Assembly: GCA_002989075.1 (NCBI GenBank)
Contig: PSQN01000005.1
Location: forward strand, 1,997,241 to 2,061,240
Reading direction: 5' to 3'
DNA: 64,000 bases
Source of the DNA: Arthonia radiata
Taxonomy: Eukaryota; Ascomycota; Arthoniomycetes; Arthoniales; Arthoniaceae
Position 1 is the first letter of the stretch; the number at the start of each line of letters is the position of its first letter. Below the pieces are notes generated by a model that saw only the letters and a program-made list of their open reading frames with translations, did not search any database and had not been told where the DNA came from. The translations under genes and the position numbers were made by a program. Shown piece after piece: positions 12,801 through 25,900 of this stretch.

Positions 12801-15180
12801 AGTAGTACTAACCCGTATAAGTTCTTTATCGCGCTCTTTATTCTTACTACTAAAAATAGCTTATAGAGTATCCGTTCTATAGAACGACTCTTGTTTAGAG
12901 TGCTTATATCTAGTAAAGAGGAGCTTCTTAGTTCTCTAATTTACTTCTAAATTATATTGTTATAACTAGAGTATACCTAGTACGGTATAATACTAATTAA
13001 TATCTACGATATTGTAAGTAATTTCTTTCTAATAGTTTCTAATTGTTATACCTATTAGCGAAGTCTTGTAGTCGACTCTTTTCTCTATCCCTTAGAATCT
13101 AGATAGTATATAGGGTAATTTCTTCTTTTGTGTTTGTATCTAGTACTCCTTAACGTAGCGTATTAAGATAAAGTTGCCTGTTGCGCTTAAATCGATTATA
13201 ATTTTAATGTTTCTATAGTTTATTGTTGCCTAAGTGTGTAGATATGTTCTGTAGACAGCTAAGCTCGCATAGAGCTAAACTTTTAGAGGGTCTAACCGTT
13301 GAATAGGCCGATACTACTGCCCTCGAAGTAGTCGGCCTAGTCTTTTTTCTGTTAATTATATATGTTCTAGAGTATTTTAAGTATCAAAACCTATTGTCAA
13401 TTAATTTGCTATAAGAATTCCTATATAAGGTGTTCTAGTACTACTTTTATTATAACGTTTAGTTTATTGTTTACAATCTCTACTTTAATTATATAATTAT
13501 TGCTGGTTAAAACTCGTTGTGTCTGTAGATTATATATTGTTAGTTAAAGATATTAGTACTAACTACGTAAATCTAGACCTTTAATAAGGTAGTCTACTAG
13601 TTGTCGTAGACGTAAGTAAATATATCCTAGAATATTGTTAATCTCTCTATTAGTACTTAACTTCCTCTTGTAGAAGGCTAACTAACAAAGTCTCTATATT
13701 ATTTCTTCCCAACGGATTAGAGTTTGCTCTTTCTAGTTAGTATCGTCCTCGAGAGAGAATTCTGTACTATTAGAATCTATATTTTTATCTTTAAGTCGTT
13801 GTCTTATCTATAACGTATCGTAGCTACTATTTTGCTTAGCTTCTATAGTCTATTCTTTCTTAGATTTCCCCTAGGTTTTTAAGTAAGGTAACCTAGATCG
13901 TTCTCAGATAAGACCTAATTTTTATATCGAACCTTGTTTTAGAGATATTAGTTTCTTTAACTACTATCTTAACCCTAGTTTATTAGATTCTTAAATTGTA
14001 CAATTATTATCGTAGCACGCGGTCTAGAATAGTGTTTTATATACTATAGCGGTACTCTATACTCGATACCTTAGAATAGTGCGGTTAATATTGTTTCAGT
14101 TCTGTAGGTTTTATTGTTTCTGTTTTGTTTATCGTTCTTTTATTTCTTTCTATAACTTACTGTCTGTATCCTAGTTCTTATATAGATTAAACAAGTTTAG
14201 TTTATTGTACTTCTAATTAAAAGTAACTTAGTAACTGTTCTTCTGTGTCTAGGTAGTTATATTAAAATATTGTTGTAAGAAACAAGGTTTCTAAGATCGA
14301 TTATTGCGCCCGTTTCTACCGGTACTGTTGAACTATTATTTTTTAGAACAATATTCCTTAACTTAATACTCTAGTTTTCTGCAATATAAGCATAGCTTGT
14401 TCTTTATTCTATGTTCTCGTTCCTAATTATTTAGTTTCCCTCGAGACTTTATAAAATCTAACTCTATTGGATCGCCTCGGTTTTATTGTAAGTTTACTCG
14501 ATTCTTTATTCTATAGAATCTATTAGTAGGGTTACCTTTCTTTTCTATCTATCTTTTAAAGTTGCTGTCGTTAATTTTCTTTGCTCGTTATATAAAGTTA
14601 TCGAGATTATTAAACTTCTCTCTATAAATATAGATTATTTTCTTAATATAATTCTTAAGTTCTTCGTAAAAGGTCTTAATAAGGGGTTTCTTGTTCTATC
14701 CTGTTTAATTAGTATACTGTATAAATTCGACGGCATACCTGCTTGCTAGTTCTATCTACTTAAGGTTCCTAAGCTTTCTAATAGCGACGTGTCTAGCGTC
14801 GGTCTATTTAAAGATCTTATAGAGCTTCTTTTAAAAGAAGATAAAGCTAGCAAAGAACTTATCGGTATCCTCGCGCCTACTCTTTATTAAAGTAAACAAG
14901 AAATCGTCAAAGTAGTACTCAACCTACTTGTAGATATCTCCGTTTATATAAAAGATAGCAAATAAAACTATAGTAGTGTCGTTCGGGAACTAGTCTTTAT
15001 AAGTTTTAAAGTATATGGCTAGGCGTATTAAGAATAAAGTAACTTTAAAACGTTTATCTAAGAAGCTTTTTTCTATCTTAGTGTTAACGTTCGATATCTT
15101 ACTCGTGCTAGCTATTCTATTGGCTAACCTATCTATAGCGTTGCGGCTATTAAGTACCGAAGTAGTAGATATAACTAATC
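9838..15180 (-). pseudogene. gag-pol remnant of Gypsy B
   Basis: Collinear in reverse with A: gag at the right end, reverse transcriptase about 12.5-11.9 kb, RNase H to about 11.3 kb, integrase to about 10.0 kb, chromodomain-like end near 9.85 kb. Short plus-strand open frames inside it are antisense chance frames. Many breaks. Confidence 0.75.
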
Positions 15181-15214
15181 TACTTTCTCTACTTTTATAG
15201 CGAGTCTATTAAAG

Positions 15215-15664
15215 TATAACGCCGATTACTAGGAGAACCAAACTAAGGCTTACTTGCCTTATATACTTATTAACCTTAATAGTAGATATCTTATATGCTA
15301 GATACTAAAAGATAGGAGAGGTAAGATAGATTATAGAGAGTAAGAGGGGCTTAACTAAAGTAGATAGAAGGTAAAGTACGTTATTTAAATATAGTTAAGG
15401 AACTTATATTTAGATATTAAGTTAACAGACTAAAGTTTATTCTAAGGTTAGTTATTAGTCTAGCTAGATAGTCTAAGGTACATAGATATGTTTCTCTATG
15501 TCCGACGGTCCCGACAATCTCTTTGTCGCGTGGTCGGGATCCTATTGCGATATAGCGACGTTGCCGACGTCGCTATATCGAAGTTGTCGGGTATACTGTA
15601 TAATGCTTCAATAAGGCTGGCTGCGCTTAGCCTTGTACTAGCTTAATGTAGTAAGATCGTAATA
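15215..15664 (-). repeat. 5' LTR of Gypsy B (right copy)
   Basis: 450 bp, the same length as 8568-9017 and aligned along it. The right edge is followed by CAACG (15665-15669), the target duplication. Confidence 0.9.
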
Positions 15665-15669
15665 CAACG

Positions 15670-16880
15670 TATTATTAGTAACTTCTACGATAACCTAACA
15701 AAAGAATATAAAGGCATCGATAACACTATAGAAAAGATTATAAGAACCTACTATATTCCGAGAATCCGACATTACGTCAAAAATTATATCCGAGAATGCG
15801 ACGTATACGCAAGAACTAAGTACCCGAGATATTTACTATACAGCAAATTTTAGCTACTAGAAATACCTAAGAGACTATAGTATATAGTCTTACTAAACTT
15901 TATTACTAAGTTACTAATCTCCAAGGATCCGCTTATAGGAATAACTTACAACGCTATTCTAGTTATATGCGACAAACTAACGAAATACGCATACTTTGTA
16001 TCTTACAAGGAAGCTAGTAATTTAGAACAATTAGTATATATATTCCTTCGGATTATCTTAGCTAATTACGGTTAACCGTAAAGAATTATCTTAAACAGAG
16101 ACTAAAAATTTATCTTACGATTTTAAATATCTCTAATACAACAGCTAGAAACAAAACAAAAAATGTTAACGTTATTTTATCTACAGACCGATAGATAGAT
16201 AAAGAGAATAAATTAGATACTAAAACAATACCTCTGAGCATATATTAACTACCAGTAGGACGACTAGATATAGTTACTACTAGTTGCGTAGGCCGCGTAT
16301 AATAATACAAAGAACGATACAATAAAAATAACTCCGTTCTACGTCTTATATAGCTATTACCCTCTCTAGGGAAGACAACTATAAAACACTATAGAAAACG
16401 AATTAGCTACGCGAATAGCTACGAACATAAAATACTTGTATTAGTAGTTAAAGTCTAACAGCGAGTTTATTACAGAATAAACGAAAAAATAGTATAATAA
16501 GTTAAGAACGACCCCAAACACAAGCATAAAAGAGGAGAAAAGAGCTTACTTACTTATAAGAAACTTAAAAACTATCAGACTAAGCAAGAAACTCGACTAT
16601 ATTAAAATAGAATTGTTTAAAATCTTACAGCAATTAAGATCCGTAACATTTAAACTTAAACTCCCGAAGACAATAAGAATATATTCTGTATTCTACGTAG
16701 TGCTATTAAAGCTAGTCTACTCTCAAGAAGCAGAACGACCCAACCTAGAAATCCTTTCTAACAACCAAGAACCCGAGTATAAGGTTAAAACGATTTAAGC
16801 TTATAAACAATATCGAGACAAACAACAGTATCTTATAAAGTAGAAAGAATATTCCGAACACAAAAATTAATAGAAACTGA
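15670..16880 (+). pseudogene. Integrase and chromodomain-like remnant of Gypsy A
   Basis: Continuation of A after B. It shows integrase-type segments (zinc-binding region about 15.7-15.85 kb, catalytic core about 15.9-16.5 kb). An open 61-codon stretch (16613-16798) begins in the integrase C-terminus (FKLKLPKTIRIYSVFYVVLL) and ends EPEYKVKTI, typical of the start of a chromodomain. The following about 70 bp keep chromodomain-like residues. Broken. Confidence 0.75.
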
Positions 16881-17702
16881 AACGAAACCTAATTAACTAC
16901 AAAGACACTATTTAACGATATTGGAACTAAAATATTAGTCGGTTGTAGCAGCGCTAACACTCTAATTTACTATCTAGTATGCCTCGCTAGTACCTAGATT
17001 ACCCTTAAACGAACTAGCTTACTACGTTATAAGACTACTACCTAACTCCGAGTAGGGGTTACTCCGAAAGTTAATGGACAACCTACTCAGACATTTAAAT
17101 ATATTACTATTAGCTATCGACGTAGTAAACTTCTCTTGCTTCAATAACTTATTTTAAGCTAACTTCGCTGCTATCTGCGTACAAGTCTTCTTAACCTTCT
17201 CTTTTAACTTTTGAACCTTAAATCGATTACGCTGCATAGCTGCAATTAATACTGCTATCTAAGACTTTAACGCGCGTAACTAACGTTTTGTACGCTAAAG
17301 GGCAGCCGACTGAGAGAAATATTAAGAGTAAACCGAACGCGCTGCAACTAAGTTAGTGCTAAGCATTATAGAACGACAACAATAGGGCATACTATCTACC
17401 ATTAATACCCGTAAATTACAACTCTTCCCGTCTCAAGTATATACCGAACACGTTGCCTTTCTAAACTGAACTACATACCTTTCCCTAGTCGACACATATT
17501 TGAAACAAAGAGGCATTTCGGTACCGTAGGCTTTAATTAGCAGGTATTAGCTATACTTTTTGTTAAGACCCGTAGTAACGGATTTTATACGAGATATAAC
17601 GACTTACAGATTAGTTACGAAAGGAGGGGCGACACGCAACTTATAGGTATTTAAAAAGCTAAGGGTCAATCGAGAATAATTTAACTAGAAGAGGAGGAAT
17701 TG

Positions 17703-18173
17703 TATTACGAGTACTAGCCCTAAACGGCCTAGCGTACGTTTAAGTATTAACTACCGCTAGTTACCTTAGCCCTACAAGCATAATTCCTAACTAAGTTTAT
17801 AGACCCGCTATAGACATTATCGAATAAGATAGCTATAAAGACCTATATTTCCTATAAACCCGATATAGGCATTGTCGAGTTAACGGACATAGAGGAACTT
17901 CCCTATATACCTTAAACTATATAGCTAGACTAATAACCGACCTTAGAATAAACTTTAGTCTGTTAACTTAATATTTAAATATAAGTTCTTTAACTATATT
18001 TAGGTAACGTACTTTACCTTCTATCTACTTTAGTTAAGCCCCTCTTACCTTCTATAATCTATCTCGCCTCTCCTATCTTTTAGTCTCTAGCATACAAGAT
18101 ACCTACCACTAAGGTTAATAAGTATACAAGGTAAGTGAGCCTTAGTTCGGTTCTCCTAGCGATCGGCGTTACA
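17703..18173 (+). repeat. 3' LTR of Gypsy A
   Basis: 471 bp, the same length as 3923-4393. A purine-rich tract (AGAAGAGGAGGAA) lies just upstream as primer. It ends GTTACA, followed by the duplication AAAGG. It is more RIP-altered than the 5' copy. Confidence 0.92.
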
Positions 18174-18297
18174 AAAGGAGTATAATAAGTTAAAAAGCTT
18201 ACTAAATATCTTCTAGTACAAGATATACTATATATTAAAATCCTAAAGAGTATAATTTAGTATCGCACAACGATCTAAACGGCCTATACAGCGCCTC

Positions 18298-18493
18298 TGT
18301 AATGCATAAACGTTCCGATAGCGAATTAAGACAGAATGTTGTCTATTTAGGAATACTACGATTCTAGGAGAATATCTTTCCTCTAGTGAACGTATTTCTT
18401 TCTAGTCTTCTTAATAATTAGCTTAAATACTAGTAGAGCCTATTTAGGCTCTTTTTGCTATCTAACTGCTTTCTACCCTACATTTAGATTATA
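18298..18493 (+). repeat. 5' LTR of Gypsy C
   Basis: 196 bp beginning TGTAATGCATAAACG and ending GATTATA. The same repeat occurs in reverse at 20614-20809 and 28432-28627, and again at 34054-34762 once E is discounted. Confidence 0.92.
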
Positions 18494-18699
18494 TCCTAAT
18501 TATTCTAAACCTACAAGGAGGGCGGCCGGCAGTTAGGTACCTTATTAACGTCGCTTAGAGGTTAACTCGGTATAATCAAGTATAGCCGAGACTCTATATA
18601 CACGTTAAAATAAATAATATTAAAATTGATTGATGGTCGGTGCTAGCAAGTACCGTGTTTAAAGAAAACGAGTAAGAAACTAAGTACGTAACGGTAGTC

Positions 18700-20608
18700 G
18701 CTTTATAATCGCTATATAAGTAGAATATAGAGCGTAGTAAAATATAGCTAATGCCGAAGAAGACTAGAACCCTTATATAGAATTTAGCGACGATAATAAG
18801 TAAGAGAGCTTATAAGCCGGTAAATAGACGCCGAGTAAGTTATAAACTAAGAAGAACGATAGTTTAAACTAAAACAATAACGACGACGAAGGGGCTTACT
18901 AAGGCTCTAACTACAAAGAATCCCTCTTTAGCGCCTTTTTAAGCGTTGAAGTACGAAAGCTAAGATAAGAACTGCTAGTATAGCAGTAGCAGTATACTAT
19001 TAAGAAGCTTAAGCTCGAAAAGTAAATACTTAAAGTTAAGCTTCAGTTTACTTATAATTTAGAAGCTAGTAGCAAGCAGCTATAGAGCAATTTAAGCCTT
19101 TAAAGCTAAATTAACGAGTTTCTTAAGAAAAAAGCGTTTAAGCTTAAAAGAGCTATAAACTCTGTAAACATTTAATAAACTTAAACTATTAAGAAAAGAT
19201 TTTAGATAGCTAACGTATTAGACTCTAACAACGTTTATATTATTACTTAGTACGTTTAGAAACTTCTTAGAGACCTAGCAGATAGATAGTAAACTTACGC
19301 TAAAGAGAATAAAAAGAAGACGTTACTCTACGTATAGGCGTACTTTAAAGAATAAGTAATAAAATATATTATTAACTTAGCTACGGCTACTATAGCTAAC
19401 GCAAAAAAGTTCTTTATATTAATATAGAGTTCGATATAGAAGCTTAAGAACTTTCTAAGCTTTCTATAAAATAAAGAAACTAAGTTACTAAGTAGCAAGA
19501 TACTGGACCTAAATTAGACCGTATTTTACTATATACGCTTATCTTTATAAATTAAAGCGAAGCTAATTAAGTAAAGTTTCTTAAAGAACCTACTTAAAGA
19601 TATAAATAAGCTTCTAAAGAAAGTTTGTTAATATATAAATATTAATTATAATATATTATAGAACGCCCGCAACACTAATATAAACTAAGATCGCTTTAAT
19701 AGCAGATTAAATATAAACTGTAGTAATTATAATACTAAAGCATCTCTATAGAGGTCGAGCCGCAAACAAGGTAGTTTATATTAAGAACGAGGCAACTTGC
19801 TGGTCTAATAAAGAGACAATAACTCTACTGTATAGAGGCAATTAAGATTAATATACAGTAAGATAAATATTACCTACTTTATATACAATTAGAAAGGGTA
19901 TTATATTACTAAATATACTATACTCTGAATTAGTATTAATTTAACGCTAATTAGACAAAAAAATAATAGGCTCTAAGGGTAAGTCTCGCGTCTTTAAAGC
20001 TTAGAACTATTAATTAATAGCAAGGACGAATTAAAGTTTTAGTACAGCTAAGCAGGTCGCCGCAAGAGATTCTTGCGCTAGTAGATTTTAGTACAAAGAT
20101 TAATCTTATTAATTATCGTATTGTACTTAAAAGAGAATAGCAAAAATTATATAAAGTAAAGCTTCTATATACTAAGTTCTTTAATAAAAATAAGCTGTAG
20201 CTTTATAGCGCTTATAACGTAAACGTAACTATAAAAAATATATATAAAGAGAAATAGTATTGCTAACTTTATCTATATTTAGCTAACTTTATAGAATATA
20301 GTCTCGTTTTAGAATATCTATAGCTTAAGTAAGTTAAGCTCTAAATTAGCTAGACAATAAGAACAATCGCTTAAAGAAACCTCTTTGTGTCTAAAGAACG
20401 GGTAGCAGAAGCTAAATTTATTAAAATTGTTAATAAAGACGTAATTTTAATATATTTATAAAGAGACGAACAGTATTATTCTACGATCTTATAAATAAGA
20501 GCAGATAAACGTTATAAGTATTAAATAGCAGTCTTATTAGACGTTAGTTTGCCGCTAGACTAAACTCTAAATAGTAAGTCTAAGAAAGTAGAGAAGCGAG
20601 ATAAGCTT
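18700..20608 (+). pseudogene. gag and protease remnant of Gypsy C
   Basis: Degraded coding region between the 5' LTR of C and the insertion of D. A Lys/Glu-rich, coiled-coil-like stretch about 18.95-19.2 kb suits gag. A protease-like motif lies near 20085-20130. The region stops at D, which landed between protease and reverse transcriptase. Confidence 0.65.
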
Positions 20609-20613
20609 CCTTC

Positions 20614-20809
20614 TATAATCTAGGTATAGGATAGAGAGCAGTTAGGTAGCAAAAAGAGTCTAAATAGGCCCTACTAGTGTTTAAGCTAATTATTAAGGAG
20701 ACCAGAAAGAGATGCGTCTACTAGAGGAAAGATGTCCTTCTAGGATCGCAGCCTTCCTAAATAGACAACATTCTGTTTTAATTTGCTATTGGGACGTTTA
20801 TGCATTACA
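20614..20809 (-). repeat. 3' LTR of Gypsy D (left copy)
   Basis: 196 bp, reverse complement of the C/D LTR; its right edge is GCATTACA (20802-20809). Confidence 0.91.
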
Positions 20810-22900
20810 ACTATCTTCCTTCTTAAGGAGAATTGCCCTCAATCTAGGTGTAATCCGCTATCTCTATCGTACCTTTTATTTATTGTTTTACGTAGAGCAA
20901 CAACCTTGTTAAAAACCTGCTAGCTTATGTCTACGTTTAGTCGGAAAAAGAGTAATGTTGCTTACTGTCATTCTACGCGTCGTTTAGTACTAATTTTCTG
21001 TAATATCGAGTTATAGTACTAAGCTTTACTTTTAATTTAAAGCTTCTAAGCCTAAGTTATAAGCTCGGTAGTGAGGTTATATATTATTTTTACCTGATTT
21101 TACGTTCTTTTGTATGCTCTTATGCACGCTTTTACCGATTAATTGCCTCTGTAGGTAGTAGTAACCTATATAAATAGGCTTCTTTACTCCTATATTAGTA
21201 TCTATAGACAGAAGCTTTGTTATTAATATCTAATAATAGATATAAAATAAGGCTCTTGCTCTTTTAAACTTTCTCTTTCTTTCTTCAATATTATTACACT
21301 CTTCTACTTAGTCTGCAAGCTTCTCTTCTCTAGTAGACCTTTACTCCTCTTCTTAGGTAATAAGTTTATAGCTAATCTAGTATTAAATTGCCTCTAATTT
21401 GCCTTTACGATCTCTACTATATCGAGTTTTAACCTTGTTAACAAACCCGCTGCTAGAGCGAGCTCTTCTAAAGCGCTAACTTACCGCTTAACTTACGGTA
21501 TTAAGAACCTTAAAGCTGCCGTTAATTTTAAAGCTCTTCTTTATAACGCCTGCAAAAAGAAAGTTCTTAAGGTTACTTTACTAATTTCTAAATTATCTAC
21601 AGCTTCTTCTAGTCTACGCTCTTCTAAACTAGATAGCGTATCTCTAACTTCTACGACTTCTTATAAGTCTACTATCTCTTATTACTTTATTTTAGTCTAA
21701 ATATTAGTATTTTAGCTTATTAAAAGCGTTATATTTATAAAGATAACTCTAATAATAATAAGATTGTTCGTTCTCTCTATTACCGCGGTACTGCTTATAA
21801 GCCCGAGTCGTCTATAAAGTCTTGCCGGTCTATCTCCTTGAATTCCGCTTTTTGCGCCGTATCTGCGTTAATTTAGCCTTAGCTAGAGGCTTACGTCTTA
21901 GTATACTACCGTTGTATAAAGATCTTATTTAGCGATATAGCTGTATATAGTAGTTCTTCTGTAAACTCTAATTTTAAGTATTACGAGAATTAGACCTGCG
22001 AGTAGTCTAAGAGACAGTATACTAAGTATACTTGCTATACTAGTATTAAGAGGTTGGAAGACAAGTATAAGATAGTAAGTCTAATACTTTTTTCGTCTTA
22101 GATACTAATTGACTCTATATTAATGTATATTAGGTCTCCGCTCGGTAGAAACGTACCTATAACCTTCTTATATACGCTAACTTCTTCTTAACCTCTAGCG
22201 AGGACGTTTAGGATAATAAAGAGTCTTTCTACGACAACTATCTTACTCTACTTCGCGCTTTTTACGTTTAGCTATAGGCTTAGTAGCGCGGTCTAGATAC
22301 TAAGTCGGTTGAGTAGACTAATACTAACAATTTTAAGTATATTAAGGCGCTACGCTAGAGCTTTAATTCTGGTATAGGGTTGTACGACTCTTAGCCGCCT
22401 ATAAATAAGGCTCCTTACGAGCTAGCTATAGTAGATCTAGTTAATTAGATTTGAAACCGCGTCGATAATAGTCGCGGCTAGGTTAAGTAGTATTATACTA
22501 CCGATCCGTACTAACTTCGGCGCTAGTTTAGGTAGTCTTCTTGTAGTTTTCTATCTTTTATTCGGCTAGAGTTTTAGTCTGTATAAGTAGTTTTCCTTGG
22601 CCTATCGGAATAGTTCTATATTTTCTTCCTGTACAAGTTTTATTTTAGCTTTCTTATAGCTTAAGCTTTATAATTATATATAAATAGTCTTAGAGTTTAA
22701 TACTATACTAATTTTATGTTCTAAACTATACTTAAGGTAATTCGCCTTCTCTTTAATATTATATCGTAGACTAATCGCGTAGGCTTGTAGCTCTTTCTTA
22801 TCTACGTTATTTAGTTTGTTTTAGACGCTTATCTCTCGACTTAGCGTCTTTACGCTTCTTAAATTTCTTAAGAGCGTTAGAGTCTTTAAGATATGTCCGC
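20810..22900 (-). other. Unassigned 3' region of Gypsy D
   Basis: About 2 kb between the end of the integrase/chromodomain-like region and the 3' LTR, homologous to 32.1-34.05 kb in C. I recognise no retroelement domain on either strand. It is longer than the matching interval in A or B (about 0.8 kb). Confidence 0.5.
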
Positions 22901-22949
22901 AGCTCTATTGTGTTATTTACTTTTAACTACCTCTGCTACTTAGTTTAAT

Positions 22950-25900
22950 ACTAGTCTTTATTCTTAATCTTAAAGTAGATCGCCTTAATAAGCTATTCTT
23001 TACTACTATCGACTTCGACCGGATTAGACGGTTCTATACCGGGCCGACGGCAATATAGCTCTAGTAAGAATATATAAAAGACAGAGTAAATACGGTAGAA
23101 GTCTAGTAGTACTAGCTAGTAAGCTTATTTACCTACTTTCTTAAGGATTCTAAATAGTTCTAAGCTTCGATCGTTAAGCTTCTTTATTAACCTCTTTGTT
23201 TTAAGGTTCTTTAACGACAGCAGTACTAAGTTACCTACTATATAGTGTTTTAATATATACTTAGTGTTATACTATTTTATCTATAAACGTTAAGCTTTCT
23301 TTAGCTGCTGCTTTATTTCTTGTTAGCGGAGAAGGCGTTCTTCTATATACTTAACTGCTATAGAATGTTCTAGTCTAGACTATCTTCTCTCTTAACGGGA
23401 GGTATCTTTACCGATAGGAAGGTTGTTCGGCTTAACTACGGTGCGGTGCTAATTTAGCGGCGGCGCGCCGTCTAGTACGTCTGTAACGCGATCGAACGTA
23501 TATTTAATCGGCAAAATTTTTGTTAATAAATAAACTTTTAAATTGTATGTAAAAGTAGCTTCTTTTAGATACTTATACTAATTATCTTAATTCTAAGAGA
23601 TATAAATACGTAGGTAGTTTTTAAGCTTCTAGTTCTAATGCTCGGTTTAGCTATTAGTTTAAGGGTAAAATACTGTACTCAACCTTCGTTTTATAGCTAA
23701 ATACTAGCAGAAGGTGCTTTAATATAAGCTAGTAAATATAGATTCTCTATTAGATAAGAGGCTTCTCGGAAATTTTAATGTTTTCGTCTAGTGTTTATAA
23801 AGCACTTTTACTAGCTCTATAGTATCTATAGTTTTACTAACTAAAATATAGGTTATAAACTTAGAGAAGCGGTCTATAATTATAAGAATTAAATTAACAA
23901 TGTCTCCGTTCTTTAAAAGAACTATCGGTAGTTTAACAATAAAGTTTAAAGATAGGTTCTTAAAGAGGCTAATTGAAACTAATATTGTTGCTATTTTACT
24001 ATATAGCTTATACCTTTTTATAGCTGTTCGTTAGTATATATTATATTTAGCAATAAAGTTTTTAATATACGTTGCTATCTTTTTCTACGTATATTTATGT
24101 CTTAAAATTTTAAAAGTCTTTTTAATCTTAAAGTAGCTAGTAAGCTTATTATTATAATTTCTGCTTATAATTTTAAGCTTTAACGTAGAGTATTCTAATA
24201 TCTAGATTTTACTATCTTAGCGCAATAACTTATAGCTATCGACTAACTATTCTATATACTTTAGAGACTTAGAGTTTAAGTTAGACTCTATTAGAGTATC
24301 TAAGTCGATTCGACTTGTACGACGCTTTCTTATACCAACTTAATAGCGATCTATTGCCGTTTTATTACTTTACTAATCTTTAGTCTTAGTTAATAATTTT
24401 AACTCTAATACTTTCTACTTTATAAAGGCGTCTCTCTACTAGACTTTAAGGATTAGAGTCGCGAGACTTTAAGAAGTATTATTATAAGCTATTTTGAGAG
24501 CGGTAGCTGCAACTACCTTAACTCGTAATACGAGAGCTATCAAAAAAGGCTCTATATTAGTAGAGAAAGACAGACACGTTTCTTGCTCCTAGACGTTCTA
24601 TATAAGGTCTGTATTTAACTCCAATCTACCTTCGATTTAGGTTATAGTCGTATTTAGGATTTTAGGTCGGTAGCTAAACCGCTAACAGTATTTAAACTAA
24701 TTTTTAAGCAATATAATTAAGACAGCAATTATACCTTCTTTTAAGCTAGAGGGCTCTTTCCTAGTACTAGGTAAAGTAGTACCTCTTCTAAGCTTCTACT
24801 ATAGGCTTAGTAACATCTTATTAGCGTTATCTTTCTTTGCTCTATATAAATTCTTATAATCTAGACAGCGTAACGGCGTATCTACTAGATTCTTACTATT
24901 CGTACGGTATAGTATTTTAAAGTTAAATACTAACAGGTCTTTTGTTTAGCGCGCCTATCGGCAAGACAATACTTTTATTGTTATAAAATATCGTAGATTA
25001 TTATAGTCTGTTATAATCTTTATTAAGTACTATATATTAATAAGATAATAGCGCTAGTACTTAAAGCTAGTCTATATTATTATAAGCTCTTTATTATAGG
25101 TATTATATCTTAGCTTAGCGTCTATAAATTTCTTTAAAAAGAACGCTACTAGATATAAATATATATCTGCCTTATTATTAATACTAGTCTAGGCGGTGTT
25201 CGTTATATTTAGTGTAGATAGGTTTAAGTTAATATTTAATAGCAATAGTAATCGGCTATCTTTCCTTAGCTGAAGTAAGATACCTACTATTATAAAGTCT
25301 AATACGTTAGTTATTAAAACGATCGATAGTACTGGGTTAAAGTACGTTAGCACTAGTATATTTATAAAGGCTTGCTTTAGCGCTTCAAAAGCTTCTTGTT
25401 GGGCTTTGCTCTAGACAAACTTAATGTCTTTCGTTAGTACGTTTATTGGTACTACGATGCGGCTAAATCTATAGATAAATTGCCGGTAGAAGTTTGCAAA
25501 TCTCAGAAAGGACAGAATCTGCTTTATAATAGTAAGAACTGGCTATTTAGCTATAGTTTGTACTCTTTCTAGGTCTATTTCGATACTATCGACTTCTATA
25601 GTGAACTCTAGGAAAGAAACCTTAGTAATATAAAATTAATACTTAGACAGCTTTATAAATAATTCTTATTTATAAAGCCTTTATAGAACTTCTTTAATAT
25701 AGCCTTTATAGCTTTCCTTGTCTTCAGAGAAAATTAAAATATTGTTTATATAAACAATATATACGGTATCAATAAGATTACCTATAGCTTTATAGATATA
25801 TATCTAGAACGTAGTAGGGGCGTTTGCTAGTCTAAAAGGTATTACTAGGTATTTATAGTGCCCGTATCGGGTACAAAACGCTGTCTTCTACTTATCCCCT

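Larger units (their letters stand above)
8568..15664 (-). mobile_element. Ty3/Gypsy chromovirus B (fossil), reversed inside A
   Basis: Same family as A in the opposite direction. 450-bp LTRs at 8568-9017 and 15215-15664; element 7.1 kb. The duplication TAACG (8563-8567) and CAACG (15665-15669) differs by one transition. It was inserted in A between RNase H and integrase. Read on the minus strand, gag lies at about 15.2-14.1 kb, the reverse transcriptase YLDDI motif near 12.09 kb, the RNase H DALSRR motif near 11.3 kb, integrase about 11.2-10.0 kb and a chromodomain-like tail about 9.95-9.85 kb. Its LTRs share the downstream part with A but not the first part (U3). Dead and RIP-mutated throughout. 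Confidence 0.92.
3923..18173 (+). mobile_element. Ty3/Gypsy chromovirus A (fossil), inserted in the Copia integrase region
   Basis: Bounded by 471-bp LTRs (3923-4393 and 17703-18173) and a 5-bp duplication AAAGG (3918-3922 and 18174-18178) copied from the Copia target. Element B lies inside; without it A is about 7.15 kb. Parts: gag from the ATG at 4436, a zinc-knuckle-like stretch about 5215-5270, protease about 6400-6460 (GATGNF), reverse transcriptase with YLDDILVY at 7513-7536, RNase H ending in NDRADALSRR near 8290-8318, then beyond B the integrase (about 15670-16600) and a chromodomain-like tail (about 16765-16870). Reverse transcriptase before integrase marks Ty3/Gypsy. Dead, with several tens of breaks and strong RIP. 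It is younger than the Copia and older than B. Confidence 0.93.
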
